This document shows positions 1-9,014 of a stretch of 64,000 nt of DNA, piece after piece. Under the pieces are notes generated by a model, which saw only the letters and a program-made list of their open reading frames with translations, had not been told where the DNA came from and did not search any database. The first letter of the stretch is position 1, and every line of letters begins with the position of its first letter. The stretch is from Pseudomonas vancouverensis (lineage in GTDB: Bacteria; Pseudomonadota; Gammaproteobacteria; Pseudomonadales; Pseudomonadaceae): assembly GCF_004348895.1 (NCBI RefSeq), contig NZ_RRZK01000008.1, forward strand, positions 372,001 to 436,000, read 5' to 3'. A program made the position numbers and the translations under genes.

Positions 1-728
1 ACGGCGACATCAAGGCCTCGGCCACCGAAAGCCTGCGTCATGAAATCACCGCGTTGTTGACCCTGGCCACACCGAAGGACGAAGTGGTACTGCGTCTGGA
101 AAGCGGCGGTGGCATGGTCCACAGCTACGGCCTGGCCTCGTCGCAACTGGCGCGTATCCGTGAGGCCGGTGTACCGCTCACCGTGTGCATCGACAAGGTC
201 GCTGCCAGCGGCGGTTACATGATGGCGTGCATCGGCCAGAAGATCATCAGCGCGCCCTTCGCCATCCTTGGTTCGATCGGCGTTGTGGCGCAATTGCCCA
301 ACGTCAACCGTCTGTTGAAAAAGCACGATATCGACTTCGAAGTGCTGACCGCCGGCGAGTACAAACGCACTCTCACCGTGTTTGGCGAAAACACCGAGAA
401 GGGCCGGGAGAAGTTCCAGCAGGATCTGGACATCACCCATCAACTGTTCAAGAACTTCGTCGCCCGTTATCGCCCGCAGTTGGCGATCGATGATGTCGCC
501 ACCGGGGAAATCTGGCTCGGCGTTGCCGCGCTGGACATGCAACTGGTGGACGAGCTCAAGACCAGCGATGAGTACCTCGCCGAACGGGCGAAAAAGTCCG
601 AGCTCTATCACTTGCATTATGCCGAGCGTAAAACCCTGCCGGAGCGAATCGGCATGGCCGCCAGCGGTTCGGTGGAGCGCGTGCTGGTCAATGGTTGGGG
701 ACGCCTGACCCAGCAACGTTTCTGGTAA
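1..728 (+). CDS. sohB: Protease SohB, 3' part (S49 family)
   Basis: This is the C-terminal part of an inner-membrane S49 (signal-peptide-peptidase-like) serine protease; the reading frame is open from base 3 and the N-terminus lies outside the window. The catalytic Ser sits in the motif DKVAASGGYMMA and the general-base Lys in GEYKRTLTVFGENT, the Ser/Lys dyad expected of SohB/SppA proteins. The family degrades membrane or periplasmic peptides. The fragment ends with a normal C-terminus (QQRFW) and is followed 8 bases later by a strong intrinsic terminator, so sohB is the last gene of its transcript. The assignment to SohB rather than SppA rests on the single protease domain near the C-terminus and is fairly secure. 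Confidence 0.9.
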   Translation, partial: GDIKASATESLRHEITALLTLATPKDEVVLRLESGGGMVHSYGLASSQLARIREAGVPLTVCIDKVAASGGYMMACIGQKIISAPFAILGSIGVVAQLPNVNRLLKKHDIDFEVLTAGEYKRTLTVFGENTEKGREKFQQDLDITHQLFKNFVARYRPQLAIDDVATGEIWLGVAALDMQLVDELKTSDEYLAERAKKSELYHLHYAERKTLPERIGMAASGSVERVLVNGWGRLTQQRFW

Positions 729-736
729 CACCTGAG

Positions 737-758
737 CCGGGGCGAAAGCCCCGGTTTT
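737..758 (+). terminator. Intrinsic terminator of sohB
   Basis: A perfect 7-bp stem (CCGGGGC / GCCCCGG) with a GAAA tetraloop is followed directly by TTTT. It lies 8 bases after the sohB stop codon. Confidence 0.9.
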
Positions 759-873
759 ATTCTCGAGTCACCTACCCAATGCCCTTTCTGTGGCATGGCA
801 GCGACTTTTCCTGCATCCGGCGTATTCATGAACAGCTATTTTGACGGCTCGATTGAATGCAACGGAATGCACA

Positions 874-3800
874 ATGATCCAGCCTCCCAGTGACACGGGC
901 ACAGCCCGCAATCCCTCATCGGCAATGCGCGACACACTCGAAAAAGCCGTGTCCGTCGCCTTGCCACAAACACCCACCCAGTTCGCACGCCACCTGTTCA
1001 TCGATAAATGGGGCAGCCACATCGACCCCTACACGGCGCTATTGGTGACCCTGGATTACAACTACAAGGGCCATCCGCTGCAGGAGGGTGTGCATCAAGG
1101 CCAGGTCGCGAGTAGCCAGACCCTGATACAGGCATTGCTGTCCAATTATCAGACCGTGGGTGACGGACGATTCGGTGAAACCGGCTTTGGCCTGTATACA
1201 CCGCCCTACATAGGGCCGCCCGTGCGCATTGTCGACCACGTTGACGAATTCGCCGATCATGGCAGCGGCAACCACCAGACCTACGAGGGCATCTATCGGC
1301 GAACCGTGCCGCAGGTCTACGGACCACTCACCCAGATTCGCCTGAGGCCCGCCGATTTCAAACAATGGGTCTGGACCCTTGATCTCAGGGATTTGTATCA
1401 GGCGTATCTCGATCAAGCCTGGCCCGCAGATGATGCGATGACAGCCACTCGTGCCTATCCATTACGCACCTCGGTCAAGGCTGCCTTTGTCATGAGTGCG
1501 TGGTTGCAGCGCAAGGAAAACACCCTGACGCAAAAGGGCCTTGAACTGGCGTTGCGGGCCGCCGGATTGCCCGCCGGCCAGACCTGGCAAGACCTGACGC
1601 TCAAGCAGTTGCAGGTACCGACCCGGGTGCCAACCAGCATCAAGGCCGGGCGTCTTGTACTTTATCGATACACCGCGACGGATATCTGGACCTTCCGCGA
1701 AGTCGGCGTAACGAGGATATTGCTCTACATTCCCGGCAACTCGTCGCCACTTCATGAATTCGCCGATGCAACACAGCTGCAGCACTGGGTTGTCGCGCAA
1801 CAGGCGGCGCAAGCTACCACGCAGGCGCTCGTCGACCACTTCGATGAAGATGATCGTACAGACGGCACCTTTCATGCTGGAGTATTCACGGCGCTGGAAG
1901 GCATGGCGATCTTTCCGCAAAAGCACCGGCTGACCAAGAGTGCAGGGCTGTTCAACGACGATGGTTATTGGGACCCGGCCCAGTACGTTGGCTTTGAGCA
2001 GGCAGTCTCGACGGTCGATCCTTTTGCGCAACTGGTGACGACCATGAAACGTGCGGCACAGGCCAGCGCACAGAGCATCAGGGACGATGCACAGGTCAAT
2101 CGGGATGACTTGAGCGCCTGGGTCGAGCCGCTTGTGCAGTGGATCAATAGCTTTGGGCCATTGGCCCTGTTTGTTCCTGGCAGTGAGGGGTTGCTGGCGC
2201 TGGCCGGTTTGATCGATGCCGGCTATGGCCTGGATCAGGCGGTCAATGCGCAAACGGCAGGGCAACGCTCGGAGGGCGTGACGCGGACGGTGTTTGGTCT
2301 GCTCAATGCGCTGCCTCTGGCGGCGGGTGCGATGCTGGAGGGCGAGACAGTGAGGGTGGTCGAGCGCGAAAAGACACCGGTGGAGCCTTTGCCGGAACCC
2401 GTCGCCGGACCCGCTCCAACATTACCGGAAACATTCCCCTTGCCCGAAGAGACAAATCGGTTGCAATTGCTGCGGGGAATCGGTCCGCCCGTGGCCGGTT
2501 TCAGCGATGAAACCCTGACACAGATCGGCAAGGTCAGTGCAGTCGACAACGATACGCTGCGTGTGATGCACACGGGGCGTGCGCCTTCGCCACTACTCGC
2601 CGATACCATCAGTCGCTTCAGGATCGACCTGGAACTCGAACAGGTCGCTGACAGTGAACGCACAGCGCTGTTCGACCAGCAATATCAGGCATTGCAGCAG
2701 TCGGAGAATGCCTGGGTCAAGCTGTTCCAGCGCCAGTATTCCGATCTGCCCAAAAGCGCGATCGAGCAAATGCTTGATCGTTATGGCGTAGATCTTCAAT
2801 CAACACCCGATGCGGCCGAGACCAGGCGTTTGTTCAGCCGTCTGGACGGCAAAGTTCGTCAGTATCAACAACAAGTGCGACTAAACCGGGCGTATGAGGG
2901 CCTCTACCTTCGTTCGATGGACAATCCGGACTCGACCACGCTGGCATTGCATTCGCTGCCACAACTGCCGGGCTGGCCGAAAGGGGTGCGCGTTGATCTG
3001 TTGGAAGAGTCTCTCAACGGCCGATTACTCGACCGTTGCGGTCCGCGTGATGCCACCGACGTGCGACGGCTGATCAAAACCGTCTCGGGTCGTTTCACCA
3101 CTGCCGGCGATCTTGAAGGGCAGGGCTTTTTTGACGTGCTTCTGAGCGTGCTGTCCGACACGGAGCGCTCCGCCTTGCAGTTGCCGACGCAGGAAGCGGT
3201 GGCTGCATTGAAACGCTCCATCTCTGATCAGTTGCTGTCACGTGACGAATTGATGGAAGGATTGGGCAGGATGGACGCCGGTTTGCCGTTCGACCGTCAG
3301 GGTTTGCGAGGCGGTGGTTTCCCTTCCACACCGCAGGGCGACGCCCTGACGCATCAAATGATGCGATTGCAGCTTCAGGAAGTTTATCCAAGCCTGAGCA
3401 ACGCACAAGCCGACGGGCTTTTGCAGGCCGCGGGCGCCGGTGCCCAAGCCTATATCGATGGCTTACGGCTGCAGTTGCAACAATTGAATATTGATCTGGA
3501 CACCTGGGTCGAACAACTTGCCCAGGACATCGATGCCATGGATGTCCCGATGCTTGCGCCCGGCGATGGGGCGGCTCAAGGCATGAACGCACAACAAGTT
3601 GCGTGGCATAACGTCGAAGCGGTGCAAGCGGCAATGGATTATGAACACGATACCCGGACCGAACTCGCCGTCGAACTCGTGTCCATCTGGGAGAAACGAG
3701 CGGTCGACGCCAACCGGGTCTACGTCAATGGCCAGATGCAGGGTTATAGGCTGGACATGGCGTTCGAGGAGTACCACCGCTTGCCGTCCCTCAACGTCAG

Positions 3801-4767
3801 ATTCGAGGAGGTGATCGAGCTGTCCATGCGAAACATCTGGGTGACTGAACTGGCGAGTCTGGACGGCTTTCTCGATGGTTTTCCCAATCTGCGCATTCTC
3901 AACCTTGAGGGCGTCGATTTGCGCGTCTTTCGGGTGATCAACGCTGAAGGACAAGTGCTGCGGGCGCTCCCACGTTCCATAACGCGCATGCAAGACCTGA
4001 CCACGCTGAATTTGAGTACGTGCGGGCTGACATTCAGTGATACCGCTGCCGCACAGCTCAATGGCCTGACTCGCTTGCAAAACCTGGATCTGAGCGACAA
4101 CCCGTTGAATGTTCCTCCTCTGCTTCTGGGGATGAATGAACTACGCCGGCTGAACCTCAGAAACTGCAACATCAACACCTGTCCGGTCGGCCTGCTCGAA
4201 CAGCCGGACATGACAACTCTGGACCTTCGTGATAACCGTATTACCCGGCTTCCGCAGAACGTGATCAATCAAGCCATCGTCCGCGGGCGGGTAGGTGTGA
4301 ACGGCAATCCACTGACGGATGAAGATACGTTATGGCGCTTGATCGACCATCGCGACCGAACCGGTATCAATCTGTGGTTGAGCCAGCCGGGGGCCAACTA
4401 CGGCGGTCCCACTGTCTGGCTGCGAGATATGCAGGAGCCTCAGCGAGGCGTGCACCTGGCAATCTGGCAACGCCTGGCCAGCAAACCTGCTGGTGAGCGC
4501 TTCTTGCGCATAATGGACGGTATGAGTCTGACTCCGGACTTCCTGGTCAAATACCCTGAAGTTCAGGCACGGATCTGGCGGCTGTTAAGCGAAGCGGATG
4601 CTGCAGATGAGTTATGGACTCGAATCAGTCAGGACGTGGAGGTGGCGGAGGTTGATGCGGACAATCCTTTCCTGATCTTCACGGCACTGGAGAACAGGGC
4701 AAGGCTTTTCAGGGACTGGGAAGCGATGGGAAGGCCGATTCAACTGAATGGGATACAACCCATATAA
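874..4767 (+). CDS. DUF6543/leucine-rich-repeat protein with degenerate NEL-like C-terminus
   Basis: A 1297-residue protein of the Pseudomonas dermonecrotic-toxin-domain (DUF6543) plus LRR family. The N-terminal half carries the conserved blocks of that family, including a hydrophobic segment around residues 430-510 (LALFVPGSEGLLALAGL). A second conserved block (GPPVAGFSDETL) is shared with the larger paralogue at 9398. LRRs with the LxxLDLSDNPL pattern lie at about residues 1000-1145. The region after the LRRs resembles the start of a NEL E3 ubiquitin ligase domain (FLRIMDG...ARIWRLLSEAD), but the CxD catalytic motif is absent: the aligned stretch reads VAEVDADNP. The protein stops about 40 residues later, so it is probably not an active ligase. 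The ATG at 874 is preferred over a TTG at 841, although its ribosome site (ACGGAA) is weak. It is probably a secreted effector or toxin; no secretion signal is visible. Confidence 0.75.
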   Translation: MIQPPSDTGTARNPSSAMRDTLEKAVSVALPQTPTQFARHLFIDKWGSHIDPYTALLVTLDYNYKGHPLQEGVHQGQVASSQTLIQALLSNYQTVGDGRFGETGFGLYTPPYIGPPVRIVDHVDEFADHGSGNHQTYEGIYRRTVPQVYGPLTQIRLRPADFKQWVWTLDLRDLYQAYLDQAWPADDAMTATRAYPLRTSVKAAFVMSAWLQRKENTLTQKGLELALRAAGLPAGQTWQDLTLKQLQVPTRVPTSIKAGRLVLYRYTATDIWTFREVGVTRILLYIPGNSSPLHEFADATQLQHWVVAQQAAQATTQALVDHFDEDDRTDGTFHAGVFTALEGMAIFPQKHRLTKSAGLFNDDGYWDPAQYVGFEQAVSTVDPFAQLVTTMKRAAQASAQSIRDDAQVNRDDLSAWVEPLVQWINSFGPLALFVPGSEGLLALAGLIDAGYGLDQAVNAQTAGQRSEGVTRTVFGLLNALPLAAGAMLEGETVRVVEREKTPVEPLPEPVAGPAPTLPETFPLPEETNRLQLLRGIGPPVAGFSDETLTQIGKVSAVDNDTLRVMHTGRAPSPLLADTISRFRIDLELEQVADSERTALFDQQYQALQQSENAWVKLFQRQYSDLPKSAIEQMLDRYGVDLQSTPDAAETRRLFSRLDGKVRQYQQQVRLNRAYEGLYLRSMDNPDSTTLALHSLPQLPGWPKGVRVDLLEESLNGRLLDRCGPRDATDVRRLIKTVSGRFTTAGDLEGQGFFDVLLSVLSDTERSALQLPTQEAVAALKRSISDQLLSRDELMEGLGRMDAGLPFDRQGLRGGGFPSTPQGDALTHQMMRLQLQEVYPSLSNAQADGLLQAAGAGAQAYIDGLRLQLQQLNIDLDTWVEQLAQDIDAMDVPMLAPGDGAAQGMNAQQVAWHNVEAVQAAMDYEHDTRTELAVELVSIWEKRAVDANRVYVNGQMQGYRLDMAFEEYHRLPSLNVRFEEVIELSMRNIWVTELASLDGFLDGFPNLRILNLEGVDLRVFRVINAEGQVLRALPRSITRMQDLTTLNLSTCGLTFSDTAAAQLNGLTRLQNLDLSDNPLNVPPLLLGMNELRRLNLRNCNINTCPVGLLEQPDMTTLDLRDNRITRLPQNVINQAIVRGRVGVNGNPLTDEDTLWRLIDHRDRTGINLWLSQPGANYGGPTVWLRDMQEPQRGVHLAIWQRLASKPAGERFLRIMDGMSLTPDFLVKYPEVQARIWRLLSEADAADELWTRISQDVEVAEVDADNPFLIFTALENRARLFRDWEAMGRPIQLNGIQPI

Positions 4768-4888
4768 ATGTGACTGGCTTTGAGGTTCTTGTACGAATTT
4801 AAATACTCTGTATTTATTCATAGTCATTAACTTGAAGCAGTTCGCTTAGACTGGGCTTTCCCTGAAGCTGCAGCAAGGAAGTTGCACG

Positions 4889-5197
4889 ATGAAAGTAATT
4901 AATAAAGATAATTTTGACTCGGATGAGTTTGATCTTTTTGTAAGGCTACTGCCGGAGAAACTCATGTTTCTCATCGATACGAGGCCGAACAGGGATCACA
5001 AGGTGGTGCATCGTTCGACGAGTGATGAAATGCTCATCACCTTTATCAAGGCTTATCGCCCCAGTCAGTGGAAGCCAGATTCCAAGGTGTTTATCGAAGG
5101 GGAAAAGTGGGGAAGTATAAACAAAGTGTTATTTGATGATATTGACGCATTGGCCTACGCCATACAGAAGCGAGGGTTGAAGCAAGTCAAATTCTAA
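4889..5197 (+). CDS. Hypothetical protein, AT-rich orphan (102 aa)
   Basis: I do not recognise this family. The gene starts with ATG after a good ribosome site (AAGGAAG, 8 bases upstream) and encodes an acidic N-terminus (NKDNFDSDEFDLFV) and a basic C-terminus (KRGLKQVKF), with no signal peptide or membrane helix. Its codon use is visibly richer in A and T than the flanking genes (AAT, AAA, GTA and TTT are frequent), which suggests recent acquisition. It sits 121 bases after the LRR toxin-like gene and ends at a strong terminator. A role as an immunity or accessory protein for the upstream gene is possible from position alone; nothing in the sequence proves it. Confidence 0.65.
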   Translation: MKVINKDNFDSDEFDLFVRLLPEKLMFLIDTRPNRDHKVVHRSTSDEMLITFIKAYRPSQWKPDSKVFIEGEKWGSINKVLFDDIDALAYAIQKRGLKQVKF

Positions 5198-5230
5198 CGA
5201 ATAGGCAGTGTGAACAAATTACTCATCTTT

Positions 5231-5268
5231 AATAAAGCCTTGATGACTAACGTCATCAAGGCTTTATT
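5231..5268. terminator. Bidirectional intrinsic terminator, 17-bp perfect stem
   Basis: AATAAAGCCTTGATGAC pairs perfectly with GTCATCAAGGCTTTATT across a 4-base TAAC loop. The A/T-rich stem bases supply T-runs on both strands, so it can stop the 102-aa gene (+) and the convergent cysI-DUF934 transcript (-). Confidence 0.85.
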
Positions 5269-5271
5269 GTT

Positions 5272-5766
5272 TCAGCGACGACGGAACAGCGGCAGCGGTT
5301 CGTCGGTGGCGGCCTGATAGGTCACCGAGAAGTCCTTGAGGCCTTCAAGGGCTTCGTAGGGGTCTTTGTCGGGGCGCACGGCAAAGGCATCGAAACCGCA
5401 GCGGTGCATGTAGAACAACTGGTCACGCAGCACGTCGCCAATCGCCCGCAGTTCGCCTTTGAAACCATAACGGTCGCGCAGCAGACGGGCGTTGGAGTAG
5501 TTGCGGCCGTCGGTGAACGCCGGGAAGTTCAAGGCAATAACCTGGAAGCTCTCGACGTCCTCGCCGATTTCTTCAGCTTCTTCGTCAGCGTCCAGCCAGA
5601 CGCCCAGCCCGCCATCGCGAGCCAGCAGCATGCGACTGTGTTCGCGCCACAACTGCAGCGGCACGATGTAGTCGTCGCAGTTGGTGATCTCGTCGATGTT
5701 GAAATCCTTGGGCAGCAGGTGCCAGGTTTCGTCGACGACTGCGTTGTTCTTAATGATTCGCTGCAT
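5272..5766 (-). CDS. DUF934 domain protein, cysI partner
   Basis: A 164-residue DUF934 protein, the usual downstream partner of cysI in pseudomonads, where it is linked to assimilatory sulfate/sulfite reduction although its biochemical role is not settled. The first ATG consistent with the family is at 5766 (MQRIIKNN). It overlaps the end of cysI by 17 bases, so the two are translationally coupled. Conserved blocks include LLARDGGLGVWLDADEE near residue 50, FPAFTDGRNYSNARLLRDRY near residue 80 and GDVLRDQLFYMHRCGFDAF near residue 110. The gene ends a few bases from a bidirectional terminator. Confidence 0.85.
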   Translation of the reverse strand: MQRIIKNNAVVDETWHLLPKDFNIDEITNCDDYIVPLQLWREHSRMLLARDGGLGVWLDADEEAEEIGEDVESFQVIALNFPAFTDGRNYSNARLLRDRYGFKGELRAIGDVLRDQLFYMHRCGFDAFAVRPDKDPYEALEGLKDFSVTYQAATDEPLPLFRRR

Positions 5767-7408
5767 AGACGCGCTCCTTGAAGAGGTCGATGCCAATACG
5801 CTGATAAGTGTCGATGAAACGTTCGTCTTCGGTACGTTGTTCGATGTACACGGCGATCAGTTTTTCGATCACGTCAGGCATGGCTTCCTGGGCGAAGGAC
5901 GGGCCGAGGATCTTGCCCAGGCTGGCGTCGCGGCTGGCGCTGCCACCGAGGGACACCTGGTAGAACTCTTCGCCTTTCTTGTCCACCCCGAGAATGCCGA
6001 TGTGGCCGACGTGGTGGTGACCACAGGCGTTCATGCAGCCGGAAATGTTCAGGTCCAGTTCACCGATGTCGAACAGGTAGTCCAGGTCATCGAAACGACG
6101 CTGGATCGATTCGGCGATCGGGATCGACTTGGCGTTGGCCAGGGAGCAGAAGTCGCCACCTGGGCAGCAGATGATGTCGGTCAGCAAGCCGATGTTCGGC
6201 GTGGCAAACCCTTGCTCGCGCAACTCACCCCACAGGGCGAACAATTTGTCCTGCTCGACGTCGGCCAGGATGATGTTCTGCTCGTGGGAGGTGCGCAGTT
6301 GACCGAAGCTGTAGCGATCGGCGAGGTCGGCGACCGCATCCAGCTGCTTGTCGGTGATGTCGCCCGGGGCAACGCCGGTCGGCTTCAGGGACAGGGTCAC
6401 GGCAACATAACCCGGCTTCTTGTGGGCCAGGGTGTTGCGTGTACGCCAGCGGGCGAAGCCTGGGTGTTCTTTGTCGAGATCGGCCAGTGCGCCAGCCTGG
6501 TTGTCCAGGGCCTTGTAGTCCGGATCGACGAAGTGCTTGGCGACGCGATGCACTTCGGCTTCGGTCAATGTGGTCTGGCCACCGCGCAGGTGTTCCATTT
6601 CCGCATCGACTTTTTGCGCGAAGACTTCAGGGGTCAGGGCTTTTACCAGAATCTTGATCCGCGCCTTGTACTTGTTGTCGCGACGGCCATAGCGGTTGTA
6701 AACCCGCAGGATGGCGTCGAGGTAGCTCAACAGGTCTTGCCACGGCAGGAATTCATTGATGAACGCGCCCACCACCGGCGTACGACCCAGGCCACCACCG
6801 ACCAGCACGCGGAAACCCAGCTCGCCGGCGGCGTTGTGCACCGGCTCAAGGCCGATGTCGTGGACTTCGATTGCGGCACGGTCCGAGGTCGAACCGTTGA
6901 CGGCGATCTTGAATTTGCGCGGCAGGTAGGCGAATTCAGGGTGGAAGGTGGTCCACTGACGAACGATTTCGCACCATGGGCGCGGGTCGATCAGTTCGTC
7001 GGCGGCGACACCGGCAAACTGGTCGGTGGTGACGTTGCGCAGGCAGTTGCCGCTGGTCTGGATCGCGTGCATCTGCACGGTGGCCAGTTCAGCGAGAATG
7101 TCCGGAATGTCCTCCACGGCCGGCCAGTTGAACTGCACATTCTGGCGGGTACTGATGTGGGCGTAGCCCTTGTCGTAGTCGCGGGCAATCTTCGCCATCA
7201 TGCGCATCTGACGCGAAGTCAGTTGGCCGTAAGGCACGGCGACCCGCAACATCGGGGCGAAGCGCTGGATATATAGGCCATTTTGCAGGCGCAGAGGGCG
7301 GAATTCTTCTTCGCTCAGCTCGCCTGCCAGATAGCGTCGGGTCTGATCACGGAACTGCTTGACGCGGTCCTCGATGATCCGCTGATCGTATTCGTCGTAT
7401 ACGTACAT
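5750..7408 (-). CDS. cysI: Sulfite reductase hemoprotein subunit
   Basis: A 552-residue assimilatory sulfite reductase that converts sulfite to sulfide with siroheme and a 4Fe-4S cluster, feeding cysteine synthesis. The two cluster-binding motifs are present: CCPGGDFCSLANAKS near residue 420 and ISGCMNACGHHHVG near residue 465. The N-terminal ferredoxin-like half contains the arginine-rich siroheme contacts (STRQNVQFNW and SGNCLRNVTTD). The ATG at 7408 follows an AGGA ribosome site; the reading frame is open further upstream but homologues start at MYVYDEYDQ. The downstream DUF934 gene overlaps it. Confidence 0.92.
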   Translation of the reverse strand: MYVYDEYDQRIIEDRVKQFRDQTRRYLAGELSEEEFRPLRLQNGLYIQRFAPMLRVAVPYGQLTSRQMRMMAKIARDYDKGYAHISTRQNVQFNWPAVEDIPDILAELATVQMHAIQTSGNCLRNVTTDQFAGVAADELIDPRPWCEIVRQWTTFHPEFAYLPRKFKIAVNGSTSDRAAIEVHDIGLEPVHNAAGELGFRVLVGGGLGRTPVVGAFINEFLPWQDLLSYLDAILRVYNRYGRRDNKYKARIKILVKALTPEVFAQKVDAEMEHLRGGQTTLTEAEVHRVAKHFVDPDYKALDNQAGALADLDKEHPGFARWRTRNTLAHKKPGYVAVTLSLKPTGVAPGDITDKQLDAVADLADRYSFGQLRTSHEQNIILADVEQDKLFALWGELREQGFATPNIGLLTDIICCPGGDFCSLANAKSIPIAESIQRRFDDLDYLFDIGELDLNISGCMNACGHHHVGHIGILGVDKKGEEFYQVSLGGSASRDASLGKILGPSFAQEAMPDVIEKLIAVYIEQRTEDERFIDTYQRIGIDLFKERVYAANH

Positions 7409-7700
7409 ATGAGTCCTGTTCTCAGGCTTGGGTCGCTCGGATACAGCTGCGTTTTTTGTGCTTGCCGCAGTCCAAGAGCCACTGCAATTCTGCGCGCACG
7501 GCCGCGCACTCCCTTCGGAGCCGGGGCAAGATACCAGTTTGCAGTTATGCGTAAAAGTGATGTTTGAGCATATGTAAAGAACCAAATCGCCTAATGAGAA
7601 TCGTTGTTGCAAAGACCCTGTTTGTGGTGCGGGCAATCGTCGTCTTTACTCTGATCGAGTCTTCCTGCAATCACCGATAAAACCGACAAGAGGCGATGCA
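7409..7700. other. Divergent intergenic region of cysI and a small membrane gene
   Basis: This 292-base region separates cysI (-) from the 37-residue gene (+) and should hold both promoters. A Fur-box-like core, AATGAGAATCGTT, lies at 7593-7605. I see no other gene or clear hairpin here. Confidence 0.5.
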
Positions 7701-7814
7701 ATGAGCAACCCAACCAAAGCACGGAAAAGCGATAGCACCGTTGATGCCTGGGCAATTTTGTTCCTGATCATCCTGGTCGTGGGAACTGCCGTTTTCTGGG
7801 TCAGCCATCAGTAA
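7701..7814 (+). CDS. Small single-pass membrane protein (37 aa)
   Basis: A 37-residue ORF with an excellent ribosome site (AAGAGG, 7 bases before the ATG). It encodes a charged N-terminus (MSNPTKARKSDS) followed by one hydrophobic helix (WAILFLIILVVGTAVFWV). I recognise no named family; short one-helix proteins of this kind are often conserved among Pseudomonas genomes. It stands alone between cysI and a periplasmic binding protein gene. Translation is inferred from the ribosome site and the clean helix. Confidence 0.65.
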   Translation: MSNPTKARKSDSTVDAWAILFLIILVVGTAVFWVSHQ

Positions 7815-7891
7815 AAGACCCGTCCGGGCCCGGCGTTGACGATTGTCCGACAATTATCGGAAAAATCGCCGTGGTACGGGTGTTCGCTGGC

Positions 7892-7897
7892 TATAAT
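7892..7897 (+). promoter_or_regulatory. Putative -10 element of the binding-protein gene
   Basis: A perfect TATAAT lies 32 bases before the ATG at 7929. No good -35 hexamer stands at 16-18 bases upstream (CCGTGG), so an activator may be needed. Confidence 0.45.
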
Positions 7898-7928
7898 GCG
7901 CGGCGAATTTCCGGGGCTCGGACGATAA

Positions 7929-9014
7929 ATGTTGAAGTTTCTGCGTGGCGTAATACTGACGCTGGGTGTTCTGCTTGTACCAGGTGCCCAGGCGGCGTCG
8001 GTGCTGTTCCTGAATCCGGGAACACCCGTGGAAGCGTTCTGGGTGAGTTATTCGCAATTCATGCAGGCGGCGGCCCATGACCTCGGCATGGACCTGCGCA
8101 TCCAGTATTCCGATCGTGTCTCCGAGAACATCATCAAACAGGCCCGCGAAGCGCTACAGGGGCCGCATCGTCCCGATTACCTGGTATTCGTCAACGAGCA
8201 GTATGTCGCCCCGGAAGTCCTGCGCCTGGCCAAAGGCAGCGGGGTGAAGCTGTTCATGGTCAACAACGCCCTGACCCCGGACCAGATGAAACTGATTGGC
8301 CCGCGCGCCGACAAGTATCCCGACCTGCTCGGTAGCCTGGTGCCCAACGACGAGGAGGGCGGCTACCTGATGCTCAAGGAGTTGATCCGATTGCACGGTC
8401 CGGTTGCTCCCGGCCAGTCTATCGATCTTCTGGCATTTTCCGGCTTGAAAATCACCCCTTCGGCGCAGTTTCGTGAAAAAGGCATGCGGCGTGCACTGGC
8501 CGAGCACCCGGAAGTGCGATTGCGGCAATTGGTGTATGGCGGCTGGACCCGGCAGCGTGCCTATGAGCAGGCCAGGTTGCTGTTCAAGCGTTACCCGCAG
8601 ACTTCACTGGTGTGGTCGGCCAATGATGAAATGGCCTTCGGGGTGATGCAGGCGTATGTCGAAGCCGGCGGCGTTCCCGGCCAGGGCGCATTGTTTGGCG
8701 CGATCAACAACTCACCCGCTGCATTGCAGGCGTTGCTCGACAAACGCTTGAGTGTACTGCTGGGTGGGCATTTCACCTTGGGTGGCTGGGCGCTGGTGCA
8801 GTTGCATGACTATGACGAGGGTGTTGACATCAGTCAGTACGGCGGTCGTGATCGGCAGATTCCACTGTTGCAGCTCATTGATCGCACACAAGCCAGGCGT
8901 CTGCTGGCGATGGGCGATGCGCAGGGTTTTGGTGTGGATTTCCACAAACTCTCGGCCAAGGGACGACCTGCCACTTACCGTTACCCGTTCAGTCTGCAGA
9001 CGCTGATGCATTAG
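7929..9014 (+). CDS. Periplasmic sugar-type ABC substrate-binding protein
   Basis: A 361-residue protein with a typical signal peptide (hydrophobic residues 5-18, cleavage after AQA-A near residue 22). It has the type I periplasmic binding fold of ribose/LuxP-like proteins: SVLFLNPGTPVEAFW opens the first lobe, PDYLVFVNEQYVAPEVL marks the hinge strand and LVWSANDEMAFGVMQA the second lobe. There is no permease or ATPase next to it. Stand-alone members of this group in Pseudomonas may feed a sensor instead of a transporter. The stop codon overlaps the convergent DUF2970 gene by 4 bases. The ligand cannot be read from the sequence. Confidence 0.75.
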   Translation: MLKFLRGVILTLGVLLVPGAQAASVLFLNPGTPVEAFWVSYSQFMQAAAHDLGMDLRIQYSDRVSENIIKQAREALQGPHRPDYLVFVNEQYVAPEVLRLAKGSGVKLFMVNNALTPDQMKLIGPRADKYPDLLGSLVPNDEEGGYLMLKELIRLHGPVAPGQSIDLLAFSGLKITPSAQFREKGMRRALAEHPEVRLRQLVYGGWTRQRAYEQARLLFKRYPQTSLVWSANDEMAFGVMQAYVEAGGVPGQGALFGAINNSPAALQALLDKRLSVLLGGHFTLGGWALVQLHDYDEGVDISQYGGRDRQIPLLQLIDRTQARRLLAMGDAQGFGVDFHKLSAKGRPATYRYPFSLQTLMH

